A DNA stretch of 63,034 nt from Candidatus Poseidoniales archaeon (GCA_012964335.1 DTUF01000046.1:24678-87711), one strand, 5' to 3'. Shown: positions 44,332 through 54,293, counted from the stretch's first letter. Numbers and translations are program-made. Notes: generated from the letters alone by a model not told the origin.

Positions 44332-45275
44332 TGCAAAAAAGAAAGAAAAAGGTTGACCGAAATGGGCCTATTAAACCCTGGGCTGCAATTATTACTTGGT
44401 TGATGTTAAACCTAATTTGGATGGGTTTGTCACCAATGGCAACGCCTCACCCAGTACTCTCAGAAAAAGGCGGGCACAGAGAATATTACGAAATGACAGT
44501 ACCCGATGTTCTTGGTGCTGAACTGCCTTTTGAGATTGATTGCCAATTCCGAACCACCTATTCTGAGCACTCTAACATTACAGCATCGTGGGAATTGTGG
44601 GAAGCAGGTGCAAAAGAAAGAGAAGATTCTGGTGACTTTGATGATCCTTTTCCAGAGCCAACTAGAACATGGTCGGGTGGTTTGAACGAAAATTGTGGTG
44701 ATTATGGAGGCACAATTTACCCTGGTGAATATGTATTAGAACTTCGTTTCCATTCTGAAAACGGCACTAGGATTGGCTGGGAGGAAGCCGCACGAATTAT
44801 TGATGGGGAATTCACCATGCAATATTGGATTTATTCGCCTCATCAAATTACCGGGTACATCATCGCTAATTTGCTTGGAATCTTGATTTTAGTTACTGAC
44901 CAAGCGATTAGACGAATGAGAAGACGTAAACGATTAGCAAAGAAACTTCCACTTCATAAACAACGTCACAAAGAAGAATGGGAATCTCTCCAAGAAAAAA
45001 TGGATGGTGATGGTGGTGCAGCCGTTGAATCTTTCCACATTGAGTTGGGCGCCACCTCAGAATCTGAAAGAGAAGAGATGCGAAAACGCTTTGAGGAATC
45101 AACTGAGGATGAGTCAGATGACAGTGGAATACCAGAATCAGAAGTAACACAAACAGATGACGAGTTAGGCAAAGGAACTGTTGCAGGTCTTGAAGGAAAG
45201 ATGAAGGTTGACAAGGACATCAAAACTGTTGGAGATTTGTGGAAGCGAATGGAAGATGACGATGATGAATTCTGA
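44331..45275 (+). CDS. Membrane protein with acidic cytoplasmic tail
   Basis: A protein of about 314 residues. A basic N-terminus (MQKRKKKVDRNG) and a membrane helix (about 16-36) are followed by an external beta domain of about 120 residues containing Cys pairs. A second helix lies at about 168-190, followed by a long charged coiled-coil-like tail. The ATG at 44331 overlaps the mptE stop, so both are translated from one message. The tail contains many Glu/Asp (EESTEDESDD) and ends in DDDDEF. No family recognised; the overall plan (helix, external domain, helix, charged tail) recalls 40392-41129. Confidence 0.7.
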   Translation: MQKRKKKVDRNGPIKPWAAIITWLMLNLIWMGLSPMATPHPVLSEKGGHREYYEMTVPDVLGAELPFEIDCQFRTTYSEHSNITASWELWEAGAKEREDSGDFDDPFPEPTRTWSGGLNENCGDYGGTIYPGEYVLELRFHSENGTRIGWEEAARIIDGEFTMQYWIYSPHQITGYIIANLLGILILVTDQAIRRMRRRKRLAKKLPLHKQRHKEEWESLQEKMDGDGGAAVESFHIELGATSESEREEMRKRFEESTEDESDDSGIPESEVTQTDDELGKGTVAGLEGKMKVDKDIKTVGDLWKRMEDDDDEF

Positions 45276-45384
45276 TTCCCACCCGCGCCCGCGCGAGTAT
45301 GCGCAGGGAAGCAATTCTGATTTCTGATAATACTGTGGTTTTCGAGCCACTGCGGGGTGATTGGTCGCAAATCATAATGAAACA

Positions 45385-45420
45385 TTGTGACACAAGGTAT
45401 ATAGCAAACTTGTGACACAA
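45385..45420 (+). promoter_or_regulatory. TATA box between two identical palindromic operators
   Basis: TTGTGACACAA, a palindrome around a central A, occurs at 45385-45395 and again at 45410-45420, each followed by GG. TATATA (45398-45403) sits between them. Transcription is expected near 45424, so the second copy covers the start region and the first lies just upstream of TATA. This is the layout expected for repression. The regulator is unknown. Confidence 0.65.
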
Positions 45421-45444
45421 GGATTGGTAACGGAGAACGACAAG

Positions 45445-47241
45445 ATGTCAGTAAACCAGAACAAATATGGAAAAATGAATGGACGAATCAACACACCTTT
45501 CACCTTTAGGTCAAGTGTGTTGGTAATGCTTATGCTTGTATCAACTTTGATGGCTCCAGCCATCTCTTTTGAAACTGGAAATGAAGATATGAACGACTTG
45601 CTAGAGTCCCTACTTGGACCTATCGCGGCAGTACAAGCAGCAGATTTGGAATCTGATTCAAGCATGAATCCACTAGATCATGTTGAATTGATTACAAGTG
45701 ATGAGGTTGGAGAAAATATCCGCCTCCAAGACGGTTTTGAAGACAATGATGACGAAGAGGATGATTGGTGTATGGGTGACTATGTAATGCTAAATGTAAC
45801 TCGGCGTCTCTCTTACTTCGCTGTTTGCTGGGGTTCAGAAGATAATCCCGGGCCTGTCAGCATAGCTGCTCTTGAGGTGCAATACCTCGGTGGTGTCACT
45901 CTAGAAGACTTCCCTGTTGAGGGCATGTCAGTACCGGGCGTACCGCTACCTATTGCTACAGTATTCGCCACCAGTCTTGTGCACATGATTGAGTTTGAAG
46001 ATACCGGGGTTCCTGGTGATGAAGCAAATACCAGCGGGAATGGTGTCTTTGACTATACTAGAAGTGGCACTGGTCTGACAGATTTTAATATTACTAGTGC
46101 TGAAGATGTTCACGCAGCTGTGTCTCTTGAGCGAGACTGGGACATGTCGTCAGATGGTATTGAAGAATGGAGTGATGGTAGTTCAATGGGTTGGAACTTC
46201 ACTCTCTTGGCGGAGAATGTCGAATACGACAATAGCGATGGCTGGTGGATGACTGAGAACAATGATGTTGTAGAGCTGATTGCTCTTACTTTCCATCTCG
46301 GAGTTGAAATTACTCCAGTAACTGACGAAGTAATTCCATGGTGGACTGTTACTTTAGATGCAAATCCGAATCATGATGAAAACTCAGATGTTCCTGCAGA
46401 TCAAATCCCATTTGTGGTTGAAGACATTGGTGAACAGCAGAATCTGACTTGGAGTGGAGTAAGAGTCGGTACCGACTTCAAGTATGACCAAACCATTGAT
46501 GGTTGGGATTTCCATGATGAAAATTCACTATTGATGGTAGAATCTGTAATTGTTAGGGGTTCATTCACATTTGGACTCATCTCAGACTTCATGGATGATG
46601 TCAATAACGAAAGTGAGGGGAGTTTTGATGAGCAAATGGCATACGACCGAGAAGACGAAGACGGAAATCTCCTATCTGCTGGCGATAATCGTGCCGTCAA
46701 CAAAGTAAGTGGTACTTCAGTCACCTGGAGTCATGATTACACAAAGGTTCCCGACAAATATCATTGGGTTGACACTGCAGAGGTTGGAAGTGATAGCGTT
46801 ACTACCCAAACTGCAAACGTAACCTTCCAACTACACGAATCTGAGGCCTTCCAAGAGAGCAACGATGCAGTTAGTGTTTCGTTGTATATCGCAATTGGTG
46901 GAGCAATCTATCCACCTGCAGATTACATCTTCCATGATCCAGGATACTCAGCGAGTGTAAGCATCATTCAATTGGGTGGAATGCTATTATCTGGTGAAGT
47001 AGTTGGGCTACAATTTGTTGTTGTTGGCCTACTTGGTGTGCTTGGATTAATCGGAATCACAGTTCGGAAGCGTAAGCACAAGAATGTGCTACGAATGATG
47101 AATCAACTGAATGCACCTGCAACGCAAGTTGGCTATGGGACCACCACTCAAGAGACCCAGATACAAGCAAATATACCAGAGATGATTTATCTTGATACTG
47201 GCCAACCTCCGGGCGGTGGCGGCCCCCTGAGTCCGTTATGA
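45445..47241 (+). CDS. Exported single-pass surface protein, unknown
   Basis: A protein of about 598 residues. The N-terminus is basic with a signal helix (SSVLVMLMLVSTLMAPAISF). About 500 external residues follow, acidic and beta-rich with Trp-rich phrases (WTVTLDANPNHDE, EDDWCMGDYVMLNVTRR). A C-terminal membrane helix (about 520-545) has basic residues after it and a Gly/Pro/Gln tail (PPGGGGPLSPL). ATG 45445 is chosen because the longer GTG start at 45412 lies inside an operator and before the expected transcription start. Controlled by the paired-operator promoter; no domain recognised. Confidence 0.75.
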   Translation: MSVNQNKYGKMNGRINTPFTFRSSVLVMLMLVSTLMAPAISFETGNEDMNDLLESLLGPIAAVQAADLESDSSMNPLDHVELITSDEVGENIRLQDGFEDNDDEEDDWCMGDYVMLNVTRRLSYFAVCWGSEDNPGPVSIAALEVQYLGGVTLEDFPVEGMSVPGVPLPIATVFATSLVHMIEFEDTGVPGDEANTSGNGVFDYTRSGTGLTDFNITSAEDVHAAVSLERDWDMSSDGIEEWSDGSSMGWNFTLLAENVEYDNSDGWWMTENNDVVELIALTFHLGVEITPVTDEVIPWWTVTLDANPNHDENSDVPADQIPFVVEDIGEQQNLTWSGVRVGTDFKYDQTIDGWDFHDENSLLMVESVIVRGSFTFGLISDFMDDVNNESEGSFDEQMAYDREDEDGNLLSAGDNRAVNKVSGTSVTWSHDYTKVPDKYHWVDTAEVGSDSVTTQTANVTFQLHESEAFQESNDAVSVSLYIAIGGAIYPPADYIFHDPGYSASVSIIQLGGMLLSGEVVGLQFVVVGLLGVLGLIGITVRKRKHKNVLRMMNQLNAPATQVGYGTTTQETQIQANIPEMIYLDTGQPPGGGGPLSPL

Positions 47242-47287
47242 ACGACACGGGTTTCTAGCAACTAGAGACTATCAGAGGTGATGAAAA

Positions 47288-48400
47288 ATGATAGGTGAGG
47301 GGAAACTACATCCATTAATGATGGATTTATCACCCGTTTCATATACTGCTAACAATCTCAGCGAAGGATTGGAATCAACTCCTGAAACTAGAGGATGGAA
47401 GAGACGCTGGATTGCTAGACTGATTGCTTTAGCACTTGTTGGATTTGGCCTTTACACATCTAGTTATGAGCCAGCGTTCGCGGTGCTGGCCCTTTTCATA
47501 TTAGTCGTACCATTTGAGAAATTATTTCCTCGCCACAAACAGCAGAAAGTGATTCGTCCTAAACTATCTACTGATGTCAGTTATGCTTTGGCTTCACCGA
47601 TTCTGAACGCCATCGGGCTTGCTGTAGCCATTGTTATCGGTATTATCAGCCTAGCTTGGATTCCAGGCCTCTTATTGCGACCTCTAGTAGCTATGATACC
47701 CCCTATCTTGGCTCCGTTCGTAGCCTTCGCACTGTTTGACTTTGTAGTCTACTGGGCTCACCGCTGGTATCATGAAGTACCATTTCTATGGCGCTTCCAT
47801 GCTATTCACCATTCGACTGAACATCTAGATTGGGCTTCTGGATTCAGGGCTCATCCATTTGATGGTGCACTGATTGCTCCTGCGGTGTTGTTTTTACTAG
47901 CAGCTGGTTTCAATCCTGAAACCACTGGAATTATTGCGGTAATCCAAATTCTCACAGGATTATTTCTCCATGCTAATGTAAAATGGAAACTCAAACCACT
48001 GCACAAATTGGTCATCACTCCCGAATTCCATCACTGGCATCACACCAATGAAGCAGATGCAATTTGGTCAAATTACTCTGTATTTTTCCCACTCTGGGAC
48101 ATTGTCTTTGGCACGTATTATATGCCTAAGGATAAACGCCCTTCAGTGTATGGAATTAGTGAATATATTCCAGATGGGATGACCGAACAATTGCTTCATC
48201 CGCTAAGAGGAATGGGTAACCCACTGTGGATTCTTCGCCACCCGTTCAAAGCCATTGCCAGAGGATATCGTTTCACTAAACTGATTCTAAAAGATATGTG
48301 GATCTCTACAACGAGGCCACGCGGCCATACTCCATTCAATTGCCCAGAAGAGGTACTTGACACAACACCATTTCCTACTCAACCTCCCAATATAAAGTGA
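47288..48400 (+). CDS. Sterol desaturase / fatty acid hydroxylase family protein
   Basis: A 370-residue integral membrane di-iron enzyme. Four or more helices carry the three His clusters of the family: HRWYH, HAIHHS (with the following HP) and EFHHWHHTNE. The family inserts hydroxyl or double bonds into lipids, including carotenoids and sterols; the substrate here is unknown. It is followed by a PadR regulator and a membrane protein. Confidence 0.88.
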   Translation: MIGEGKLHPLMMDLSPVSYTANNLSEGLESTPETRGWKRRWIARLIALALVGFGLYTSSYEPAFAVLALFILVVPFEKLFPRHKQQKVIRPKLSTDVSYALASPILNAIGLAVAIVIGIISLAWIPGLLLRPLVAMIPPILAPFVAFALFDFVVYWAHRWYHEVPFLWRFHAIHHSTEHLDWASGFRAHPFDGALIAPAVLFLLAAGFNPETTGIIAVIQILTGLFLHANVKWKLKPLHKLVITPEFHHWHHTNEADAIWSNYSVFFPLWDIVFGTYYMPKDKRPSVYGISEYIPDGMTEQLLHPLRGMGNPLWILRHPFKAIARGYRFTKLILKDMWISTTRPRGHTPFNCPEEVLDTTPFPTQPPNIK

Positions 48401-48460
48401 GGATGAGGCGAGGCAAGGCTATGACAGAAGACCAAAGTAGCAAGATTAGGAGATGGGTTC

Positions 48461-48814
48461 ATGGCTCGCAAAACAGATGCTGTTACCGAACTACGAAGAG
48501 GGGCATTTGAGTTGGCCCTTCTTGCTTATCTCAATAAAGAGGCGGATTTCGGTGGGGCCATCATTGATGGACTTGAGGAAGCTACCGCTGGGGGGTTCAC
48601 TATCACTGAAGGGGCGCTCTATCCTGCGCTAGGTAGACTTGAGAAAAAGGGGTACCTTCAACCAGAGATGCGCAAAGAGATTGAAGGAAGGAAAGCTCGT
48701 AAATACTACTCTCTGACCACTGACGGGCAAGATAGATTGAAAGAATTAAAAAATGCTTGGCTACCACTTGTTGAAGGAATGAATACATTATTTGGAGATG
48801 ATAATAATGAGTGA
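48461..48814 (+). CDS. PadR family transcriptional regulator
   Basis: A 117-residue winged-helix regulator. It has LRRGAFELALLAYL at the start, ITEGALYPALGRLEKKGYL as recognition helix and RKYYSLTTDGQDRLKEL as wing and dimer helix. AGGAGATGGG precedes the ATG. Such proteins repress nearby genes and often respond to small aromatic or antimicrobial compounds. It is translationally coupled by an eight-base overlap with the next membrane protein. Confidence 0.92.
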   Translation: MARKTDAVTELRRGAFELALLAYLNKEADFGGAIIDGLEEATAGGFTITEGALYPALGRLEKKGYLQPEMRKEIEGRKARKYYSLTTDGQDRLKELKNAWLPLVEGMNTLFGDDNNE

Positions 48815-49340
48815 AATTGACAATTATTTGAAACAGGTGCGCAAAGGTATGAGATTTGTTTCTGGTTCAAATAAAACCTCATTCTGTGGTGAATTAGGTG
48901 CCCAATTTGAGCATCGTGGCTCCTTGCCTCAAGAAAATCCTGTTGCATTAGGAAAGGCGATGCGTCAAGTGTATGGAATAGGAATGTTTTATCGAATTAT
49001 CTTGATTGTTACCGCGTTTCCTTTAGGGGTGCTCTCTACGCCAATGATTGGGTCTTGGTTCCCTAGTGTTCCTGTCAATCTCTTCCTTCTACTTTCACTC
49101 ATTTGGGTTTTCCTTGCAGCGTACTACGGAGGACGTTGGTCTGGTTTATTCACTGGGCTTTCTGCAGCAGTACCGCGAATTATTGCATTGATTCTGTTCA
49201 CTATTGGACTAGATTTTATCAATCAATTCTTTGACTCTTTTGAGGTTTCAGAAGGCGATATTGGCTTGGTCTTAATCACTTCACTTCTACTACCAATTGT
49301 TGGATTCTTTGCAGGTGGGCGCATCCGCCGCCCAGACTGA
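48807..49340 (+). CDS. Membrane protein coupled to PadR
   Basis: A protein of about 177 residues. A cytoplasmic N-terminus of about 55 residues (EIDNYLKQVRKGMRF, resembling the start of DUF1700/HAAS-type modules) precedes four membrane helices. Genes of that kind are typically co-transcribed with PadR regulators, which supports the tentative class. ATG 48807 is used; the longer frame to 48792 has a TTG. Role unknown, possibly sensing or being regulated by the PadR pair. Confidence 0.72.
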   Translation: MSEIDNYLKQVRKGMRFVSGSNKTSFCGELGAQFEHRGSLPQENPVALGKAMRQVYGIGMFYRIILIVTAFPLGVLSTPMIGSWFPSVPVNLFLLLSLIWVFLAAYYGGRWSGLFTGLSAAVPRIIALILFTIGLDFINQFFDSFEVSEGDIGLVLITSLLLPIVGFFAGGRIRRPD

Positions 49341-49557
49341 AGAAGAGACGAAGATCAGTACAAGGCGGCGGAGTCCCGGGTTGAATGAGGACCGTGATGA
49401 CCAACACAATCCAGACCAAAACAAAGTTGAACACGGTGGACAGTAACTGTACCACCCTGCGTCTTGGCCATATCGGGTAGCAACCTATTCAGCAAATAAA
49501 CATAATCCCGGATTGATTCGTAATTAATGACATATTCACCGCATTAGGGAAGTCGCG
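49341..49557. other. Convergent intergenic region, no gene seen
   Basis: This 217-bp spacer between two gene 3' ends has no credible ORF. A small hairpin lies near 49436-49455 (GGTGG-ACAG, loop TAA, CTGT-A-CCACC). The segment around 49505-49550 resembles part of the RNA candidate at 2709-2748. A T-arm-like string near 49375 does not belong to a tRNA. Confidence 0.4.
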
Positions 49558-52500
49558 TCAAGAGAAGTCGTCTAATGTGTACACTTTTACTCGGTCGTTC
49601 TTGAATAAACTATCAAGTGAGTCTGCTAATACAGCGTATTTTTGTTGAGTGTAGTTAGATGTCCCAAAAGTTTCCATTACATGATTTGCCACTTTGACAT
49701 ATTTCCTTATCGCCCCTTCTGAAACCGTCATGATGAGGTTGCCACCACACTGCATTGGACCTTCACTTCGAGTGATTGCTGCAGTACCTGTATTCGCTTT
49801 TACCGGCTTTATGCATTTACCGGATAATGGTGCTCGGCGGAATTTTTCACCACAACGACCGCACCTGAATTTTTGACGAGTGAATGCCAATAAATTCCCC
49901 CTCAAATCTGGGAAAAAATGGGATTCAACAACCGATGATGCAACCTTCTCGACATTAACGGCCCGTAACCTTTGGGCCAGCGAAATTTGGGCGTTCAATT
50001 TGTCAACCATGGTTTCAAGAATCTTGTAGGCAGAGTTAGATGGGCCAGCATCTAACGATGTTAGGTCGTGAGTATATCCATATCCCCTCAGCGCACCAAT
50101 AGTTCCAAGTCTCTTTTCTACGAAATCCATGATTTCGATAACCTCTTTTGGATTGGGCATTTTAGTGGTTGCTTCGTAGAACTCGCGAGGGTAGAACCAG
50201 GCTGAATCAACGTTCAAGGCTTCTTTGTCCAACTCAGCTGGATTCAAGCGAGTCGTAAGAACAAGGGGGGCATCCATTCTACCACCCCTATTAGCAGGTA
50301 ATATTTCCTTAGAGAAATTCAGTAACCCATCTAGTAACAACATGATGCAATCCTCGTCACCATCGCAGTTCCTACGCTTTGCAGCATGGAAAAGCGTGTG
50401 TGCATAGCCACCTGAGGCATCAGTAAATCCAATGATTCTACACAGTACTCCACCTGATGTATGTGGTGCTAAAGCAATCCCCAACTGACCTACAAGTCCT
50501 TCGGCATCTTCAACATTATAATGCGGTTCCATTTTGTAAAATCTGATTAACAATTCATCAATGAAATTACAGGTATTCAATAGATGATCGATTCCTTTTG
50601 TGCTCGGAATAAAATCTTGAGGGTACAACTCAACAACTTGAGTGTCTGATTCTAATGGCTTACCATCCACATCTGAACCATAGCCTAGTTTCACCAAGCG
50701 TTGCCATGGGGTTCCTATTTCACAGGGCCGGAAATGAGTAACTGGAATGTCAGACATGTCGAAACGCACGGTACCATCGCGAAACACTGGTAAATTGTGG
50801 CGGGCGCGTAATATACCCTTCTCAAGAGGTTCAGGTGTTTGGGTTTTAGAAGTTAAACCCTTCACACATTTCACTTTTGGAATCTTGTCAATACCTAGTT
50901 CTTCAATCTTGGATTCAAGAATCTTTGTAAGGGGAATTGTTTGAAATTCTCCTTGGCGGCGGCTATTCGAATTTGATGATTTTATTGTCAAAGTTCTACC
51001 GTTACAAGATGAGGTTGGGTCATCTGCAACAAGACGGTGGTGACATCTGGTAAATGGTGAAGCACGGCCACATTTGGTACATTCACGCGGCCCCATTGAG
51101 ATACGTAGGTTACCTTTGCTTGAGGCTACTGTGAGCAGACGCTGAGGGCCACCTTGGACACCCACTGGAAATAATAAGTGGACTGAGGGTTTCATCAATC
51201 TATGAGCCGCTTTTTCAGGTCGAGCCATTCTAGCCCCAATGCGAACTGGTGCATTGTGCTCCCATCTAACCTCACTACATTCTCTAATGATGTGTAGTAT
51301 CCCATCAACGGCATGGTCATCGAGCAATTTTTGAGCGGCAATGAGCCTATCTGAATCAGTAGTTCCTTTGTCAAGGATTTTTGCTGCCGCATCTTCTCCT
51401 GCTTTATCTGTAGCAGCAATTCCTTCTCCTCTTTGGCGAGCGGCCGTTTCAGCTTGAACCCTCACTTTTCCTCTTTTTGCTTCAAGAATTTTGCAGCGCT
51501 CGGATTCTGTCTTCAGAATTTTTAAGGCACCTTCAATCCGCTGTAAACGGTCTTCAAAGTGAGGCAACATTTCTACTCTCTTCGTGATGTTAGAATTTTT
51601 TATTTTCAAGCCCAGACCATCTAACAATCCTTCCCAACTAGAAGTGACAACAATATCATCACCATCATGATGATGAGGTAATCCTAGTAACATGAAGGAG
51701 GTCTTGAGCATACCGTGTTGAAGATGTAAATCACCGCATCGATAAGATGCTTTGAGAGGGGGAGGGAGGTCTATTCTATTCCCTGGTGGGTCATTAGAAG
51801 TAGGGTTATCTGCAGTTTCATGTTGCCAGTTTTTTGCAGCGCCTTTAAACCTCATCCAATGATTTGATGTTGAATCATTGGTCCATGAATCCTGAGGCGA
51901 TTCTTCAGCAGGAATTATCTCAGCTTCCTGAATAATTGAATGTAATACTGTAAGCCACTCTATTGGAAAATCCAACCAATTTAGATTCCAAGGTGGGGGA
52001 ATAGCGCAGTTGAATTGGTGGCTAATTCTGAGTGCTGAATCCCATTCAAGTGGCATTGTTTGCAAATGCCTGACCCATGATTTCTTCAAGTGAAAATTTT
52101 CAATATCATCATTCGAAATCATTCCGGGAATACCATCTGGAAGTTGTGACCTGTCAATGTCAAGAGCCTTAACAAAATTTGACAAAGACTTCTCATCATC
52201 CAATGCCTCAATAAGTTCAGCAGCCCACCAATCACGATTATATGCAGATGGAATGAGATTCTTGTTATTCTCAAGGAACTCACCGAATCCTAACATAATT
52301 TCTCCATTATCCCAGATTGAACTAACATCGTCATCAATTTCATCCCACTTTGATAATATATCCACTCTACCAAAGCGACCGTCATTGAGAATAACAGTTG
52401 GACCTTGTAGAGAATCTGAGGGGGTTACAGCACAGGCTTTCCCTGGTCTTTCTATCTTCAATTGAGTGCCAACTGCAATGAATTCACCCATCGCATGCAT

Positions 52501-53556
52501 AGTAACTGGTGATAAAGCACCTGCCGCCAATCCTGTCGCTCTAGTTCTTCCATATCTTAGGCGGAAACCTCCTGCTGCGAGAGGTTCTCCAAATACTGGT
52601 CGGCCAGCAATGATATCTTCCATGAATCGAGTGATAGGGGTGATTGAGCGTTTCTGAAATCCACCATTTTGCCCTTCTTCATCTGACTTACTCTTATTGG
52701 CAAAATGGCTGATGAATTCCCACCCTTCAACCTCTAAGTTTTCTGTGTGTTTCTGTACTTTGGGTGCTTTGAGGCACAACCCTTCCCCTATCACAAGCAG
52801 AACCCCTCCACGTACTCGTGAACCATCCACGTTCTCGATATTTCCATACCCAGCACACTCTTGTGCTTCGGTTGATTCACCATTCACCATTATTGGACAA
52901 GCTTTGACAATTGTTTCAATCTCTTCTGGCGGGGGCCGGTACTGCAAGTTTCCACGGTATAGTCCAAATTCTTCTTTGACTCTTTCAATCTCTTCATGGC
53001 GAGCAATGTATGGGCCTACACCTAACTCCCTTCTCACAACATCTGTGATGAGGACTGCAAGTGCTTGTGCTGTACCTCCAGCGGCCCGAATCGGGCCGCA
53101 AAAATCAACTGATACAAATTGTGAACCATCTGCATTGTTGAGTAATCTCACATTGCTAATACCTTCAAGCGGAGCTACCAATACTGCTTCGGTTAAAATT
53201 GCGAGGCCAACTCGTAATCCTACCTCAATTGCTTTTACTAAATCTCCAGTGCGTGCATACATCCTCTTAGCAACTGATTTACTCATCTCAATGGCTGTGG
53301 ATTCTCTATCTAACTCAAGCAACAATTCTCTTAATTCATCTACTATCTTTAGACCATCAAGATATTCATCAAGTAATTTTTCAGTTCTATCTGCTAGGTC
53401 TGAAGCCCTAGGGATTTCAACAACCTCAGTGAAATCTTTGCCAAGACTTCTGGCCTTTTCTGCAATTTGATATTCTAACTCACAGGCCTCATCAAGCCAG
53501 AGGTGATAATCATCCATCTCTTTGGATAAGTGCTCTTCATTCCAAGGATGTAGCAT
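49558..53556 (-). CDS. polC: DNA polymerase D large (catalytic) subunit DP2
   Basis: The euryarchaeal replicative polymerase subunit; about 1332 residues from ATG 53556. N-terminal VVEIPRASDLADRTEKL, the DFCGPIRAAGGTAQALAVL domain and FRLRYGRTRATGL are present. So are the catalytic loop RNCDGDEDCIMLL (near 1065; two catalytic Asp) and zinc ligands (CTKCGRASPFTRCHH, CGRCGEKF). No intein interrupts it. The frame extends upstream to 53727 with divergent sequence; ATG 53556 starts right before the usual N-terminus, while ATG 53616 is possible. DP1 is not in the window. It is divergent from pyrE. Confidence 0.96.
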   Translation of the reverse strand: MLHPWNEEHLSKEMDDYHLWLDEACELEYQIAEKARSLGKDFTEVVEIPRASDLADRTEKLLDEYLDGLKIVDELRELLLELDRESTAIEMSKSVAKRMYARTGDLVKAIEVGLRVGLAILTEAVLVAPLEGISNVRLLNNADGSQFVSVDFCGPIRAAGGTAQALAVLITDVVRRELGVGPYIARHEEIERVKEEFGLYRGNLQYRPPPEEIETIVKACPIMVNGESTEAQECAGYGNIENVDGSRVRGGVLLVIGEGLCLKAPKVQKHTENLEVEGWEFISHFANKSKSDEEGQNGGFQKRSITPITRFMEDIIAGRPVFGEPLAAGGFRLRYGRTRATGLAAGALSPVTMHAMGEFIAVGTQLKIERPGKACAVTPSDSLQGPTVILNDGRFGRVDILSKWDEIDDDVSSIWDNGEIMLGFGEFLENNKNLIPSAYNRDWWAAELIEALDDEKSLSNFVKALDIDRSQLPDGIPGMISNDDIENFHLKKSWVRHLQTMPLEWDSALRISHQFNCAIPPPWNLNWLDFPIEWLTVLHSIIQEAEIIPAEESPQDSWTNDSTSNHWMRFKGAAKNWQHETADNPTSNDPPGNRIDLPPPLKASYRCGDLHLQHGMLKTSFMLLGLPHHHDGDDIVVTSSWEGLLDGLGLKIKNSNITKRVEMLPHFEDRLQRIEGALKILKTESERCKILEAKRGKVRVQAETAARQRGEGIAATDKAGEDAAAKILDKGTTDSDRLIAAQKLLDDHAVDGILHIIRECSEVRWEHNAPVRIGARMARPEKAAHRLMKPSVHLLFPVGVQGGPQRLLTVASSKGNLRISMGPRECTKCGRASPFTRCHHRLVADDPTSSCNGRTLTIKSSNSNSRRQGEFQTIPLTKILESKIEELGIDKIPKVKCVKGLTSKTQTPEPLEKGILRARHNLPVFRDGTVRFDMSDIPVTHFRPCEIGTPWQRLVKLGYGSDVDGKPLESDTQVVELYPQDFIPSTKGIDHLLNTCNFIDELLIRFYKMEPHYNVEDAEGLVGQLGIALAPHTSGGVLCRIIGFTDASGGYAHTLFHAAKRRNCDGDEDCIMLLLDGLLNFSKEILPANRGGRMDAPLVLTTRLNPAELDKEALNVDSAWFYPREFYEATTKMPNPKEVIEIMDFVEKRLGTIGALRGYGYTHDLTSLDAGPSNSAYKILETMVDKLNAQISLAQRLRAVNVEKVASSVVESHFFPDLRGNLLAFTRQKFRCGRCGEKFRRAPLSGKCIKPVKANTGTAAITRSEGPMQCGGNLIMTVSEGAIRKYVKVANHVMETFGTSNYTQQKYAVLADSLDSLFKNDRVKVYTLDDFS

Positions 53557-53705
53557 TACCCAATCGCCGTCCCGCTTCCCAACAAAGCAGTTTAGAAAGC
53601 GAGCGCTAAAAGTCATTCGCACTGTACAATATTGGAGAAATAGGAGAAACAAGGAACTCGTAACGTTGATGGCCCTACCATGATGACAACGTTTTGGCGA
53701 CGAGC

Positions 53706-54293
53706 ATGGCGGAATCAACGAGCACAACTAACGCGAGGGAATCACTAATTGAGAAAATAAGAGAACTTGCTTGGCTCCATTCAGACTTTGAGGAATTTAC
53801 TCTAGCAAGTGGGCGGACCAGTCGTCACTTTTTTGATATGAAACCTGTCATGATGGATCCAAAATGCGCACACTATCTTGGGGTGTTAATCCATGCTAAA
53901 CTGGATGAACTTGGTGACATTGACACCGTTGGAGGGCTAGAACTCGGAGCTGTACCACTAGCTGGCATTGCCATTGCCAAGGCTGGTGTTGGTAGTAATC
54001 TCAGGGGATTTTTAATGCGAAAAGAGCCAAAAGGAAGAGGAGGGCGAAAGACTGGTAACCCCCCTGGTATTGAGGGTTCTACACTATTAGCAGGTGACCG
54101 ATGTGTCATTTTAGAAGATGTAACCACAACTGGCGGGTCTGCATTAAAAGCAGTTAATCGGCTTATTGAAATGGGTTGTGACGTTGTCGCTTGCATCACA
54201 ATTCTTGACCGCCAAGAAGGTGGAATGGAAGCATTTGCAAAGGCTGGAGTACCACTATATCCACTAACAACCTTAGCTGATATTGAAGCCTAA
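53706..54293 (+). CDS. pyrE: Orotate phosphoribosyltransferase
   Basis: Forms orotidine 5'-phosphate from orotate and PRPP in pyrimidine synthesis. About 195 residues with EFTLASGRTSRHFFDMKP and GGLELGAVPLAGIA. MRKEPKGRGG is the flexible catalytic loop, and CVILEDVTTTGGSAL is the PRPP site. ATG 53706 is preferred to TTG 53694. The spacer with DP2 is about 150 bases. Confidence 0.95.
   Translation: MAESTSTTNARESLIEKIRELAWLHSDFEEFTLASGRTSRHFFDMKPVMMDPKCAHYLGVLIHAKLDELGDIDTVGGLELGAVPLAGIAIAKAGVGSNLRGFLMRKEPKGRGGRKTGNPPGIEGSTLLAGDRCVILEDVTTTGGSALKAVNRLIEMGCDVVACITILDRQEGGMEAFAKAGVPLYPLTTLADIEA

Noticed and set aside
45412-45444. GTG start of the exported protein at 45412
   Set aside because: It lies within the second operator and before the expected transcription start; ATG 45445 has a GGAG upstream.
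49393-49399. C box of a C/D sRNA (GTGATGA)
   Set aside because: No D box (CTGA) at a suitable distance.
49365-49400. tRNA-like T-arm string (CCCGGGTTGAAT)
   Set aside because: No matching acceptor, D-arm or anticodon arm; one base short in the T-loop.
49558-53556. Intein in DP2
   Set aside because: The catalytic loop RNCDGDED and the flanking sequence are continuous and no splicing motifs are seen.
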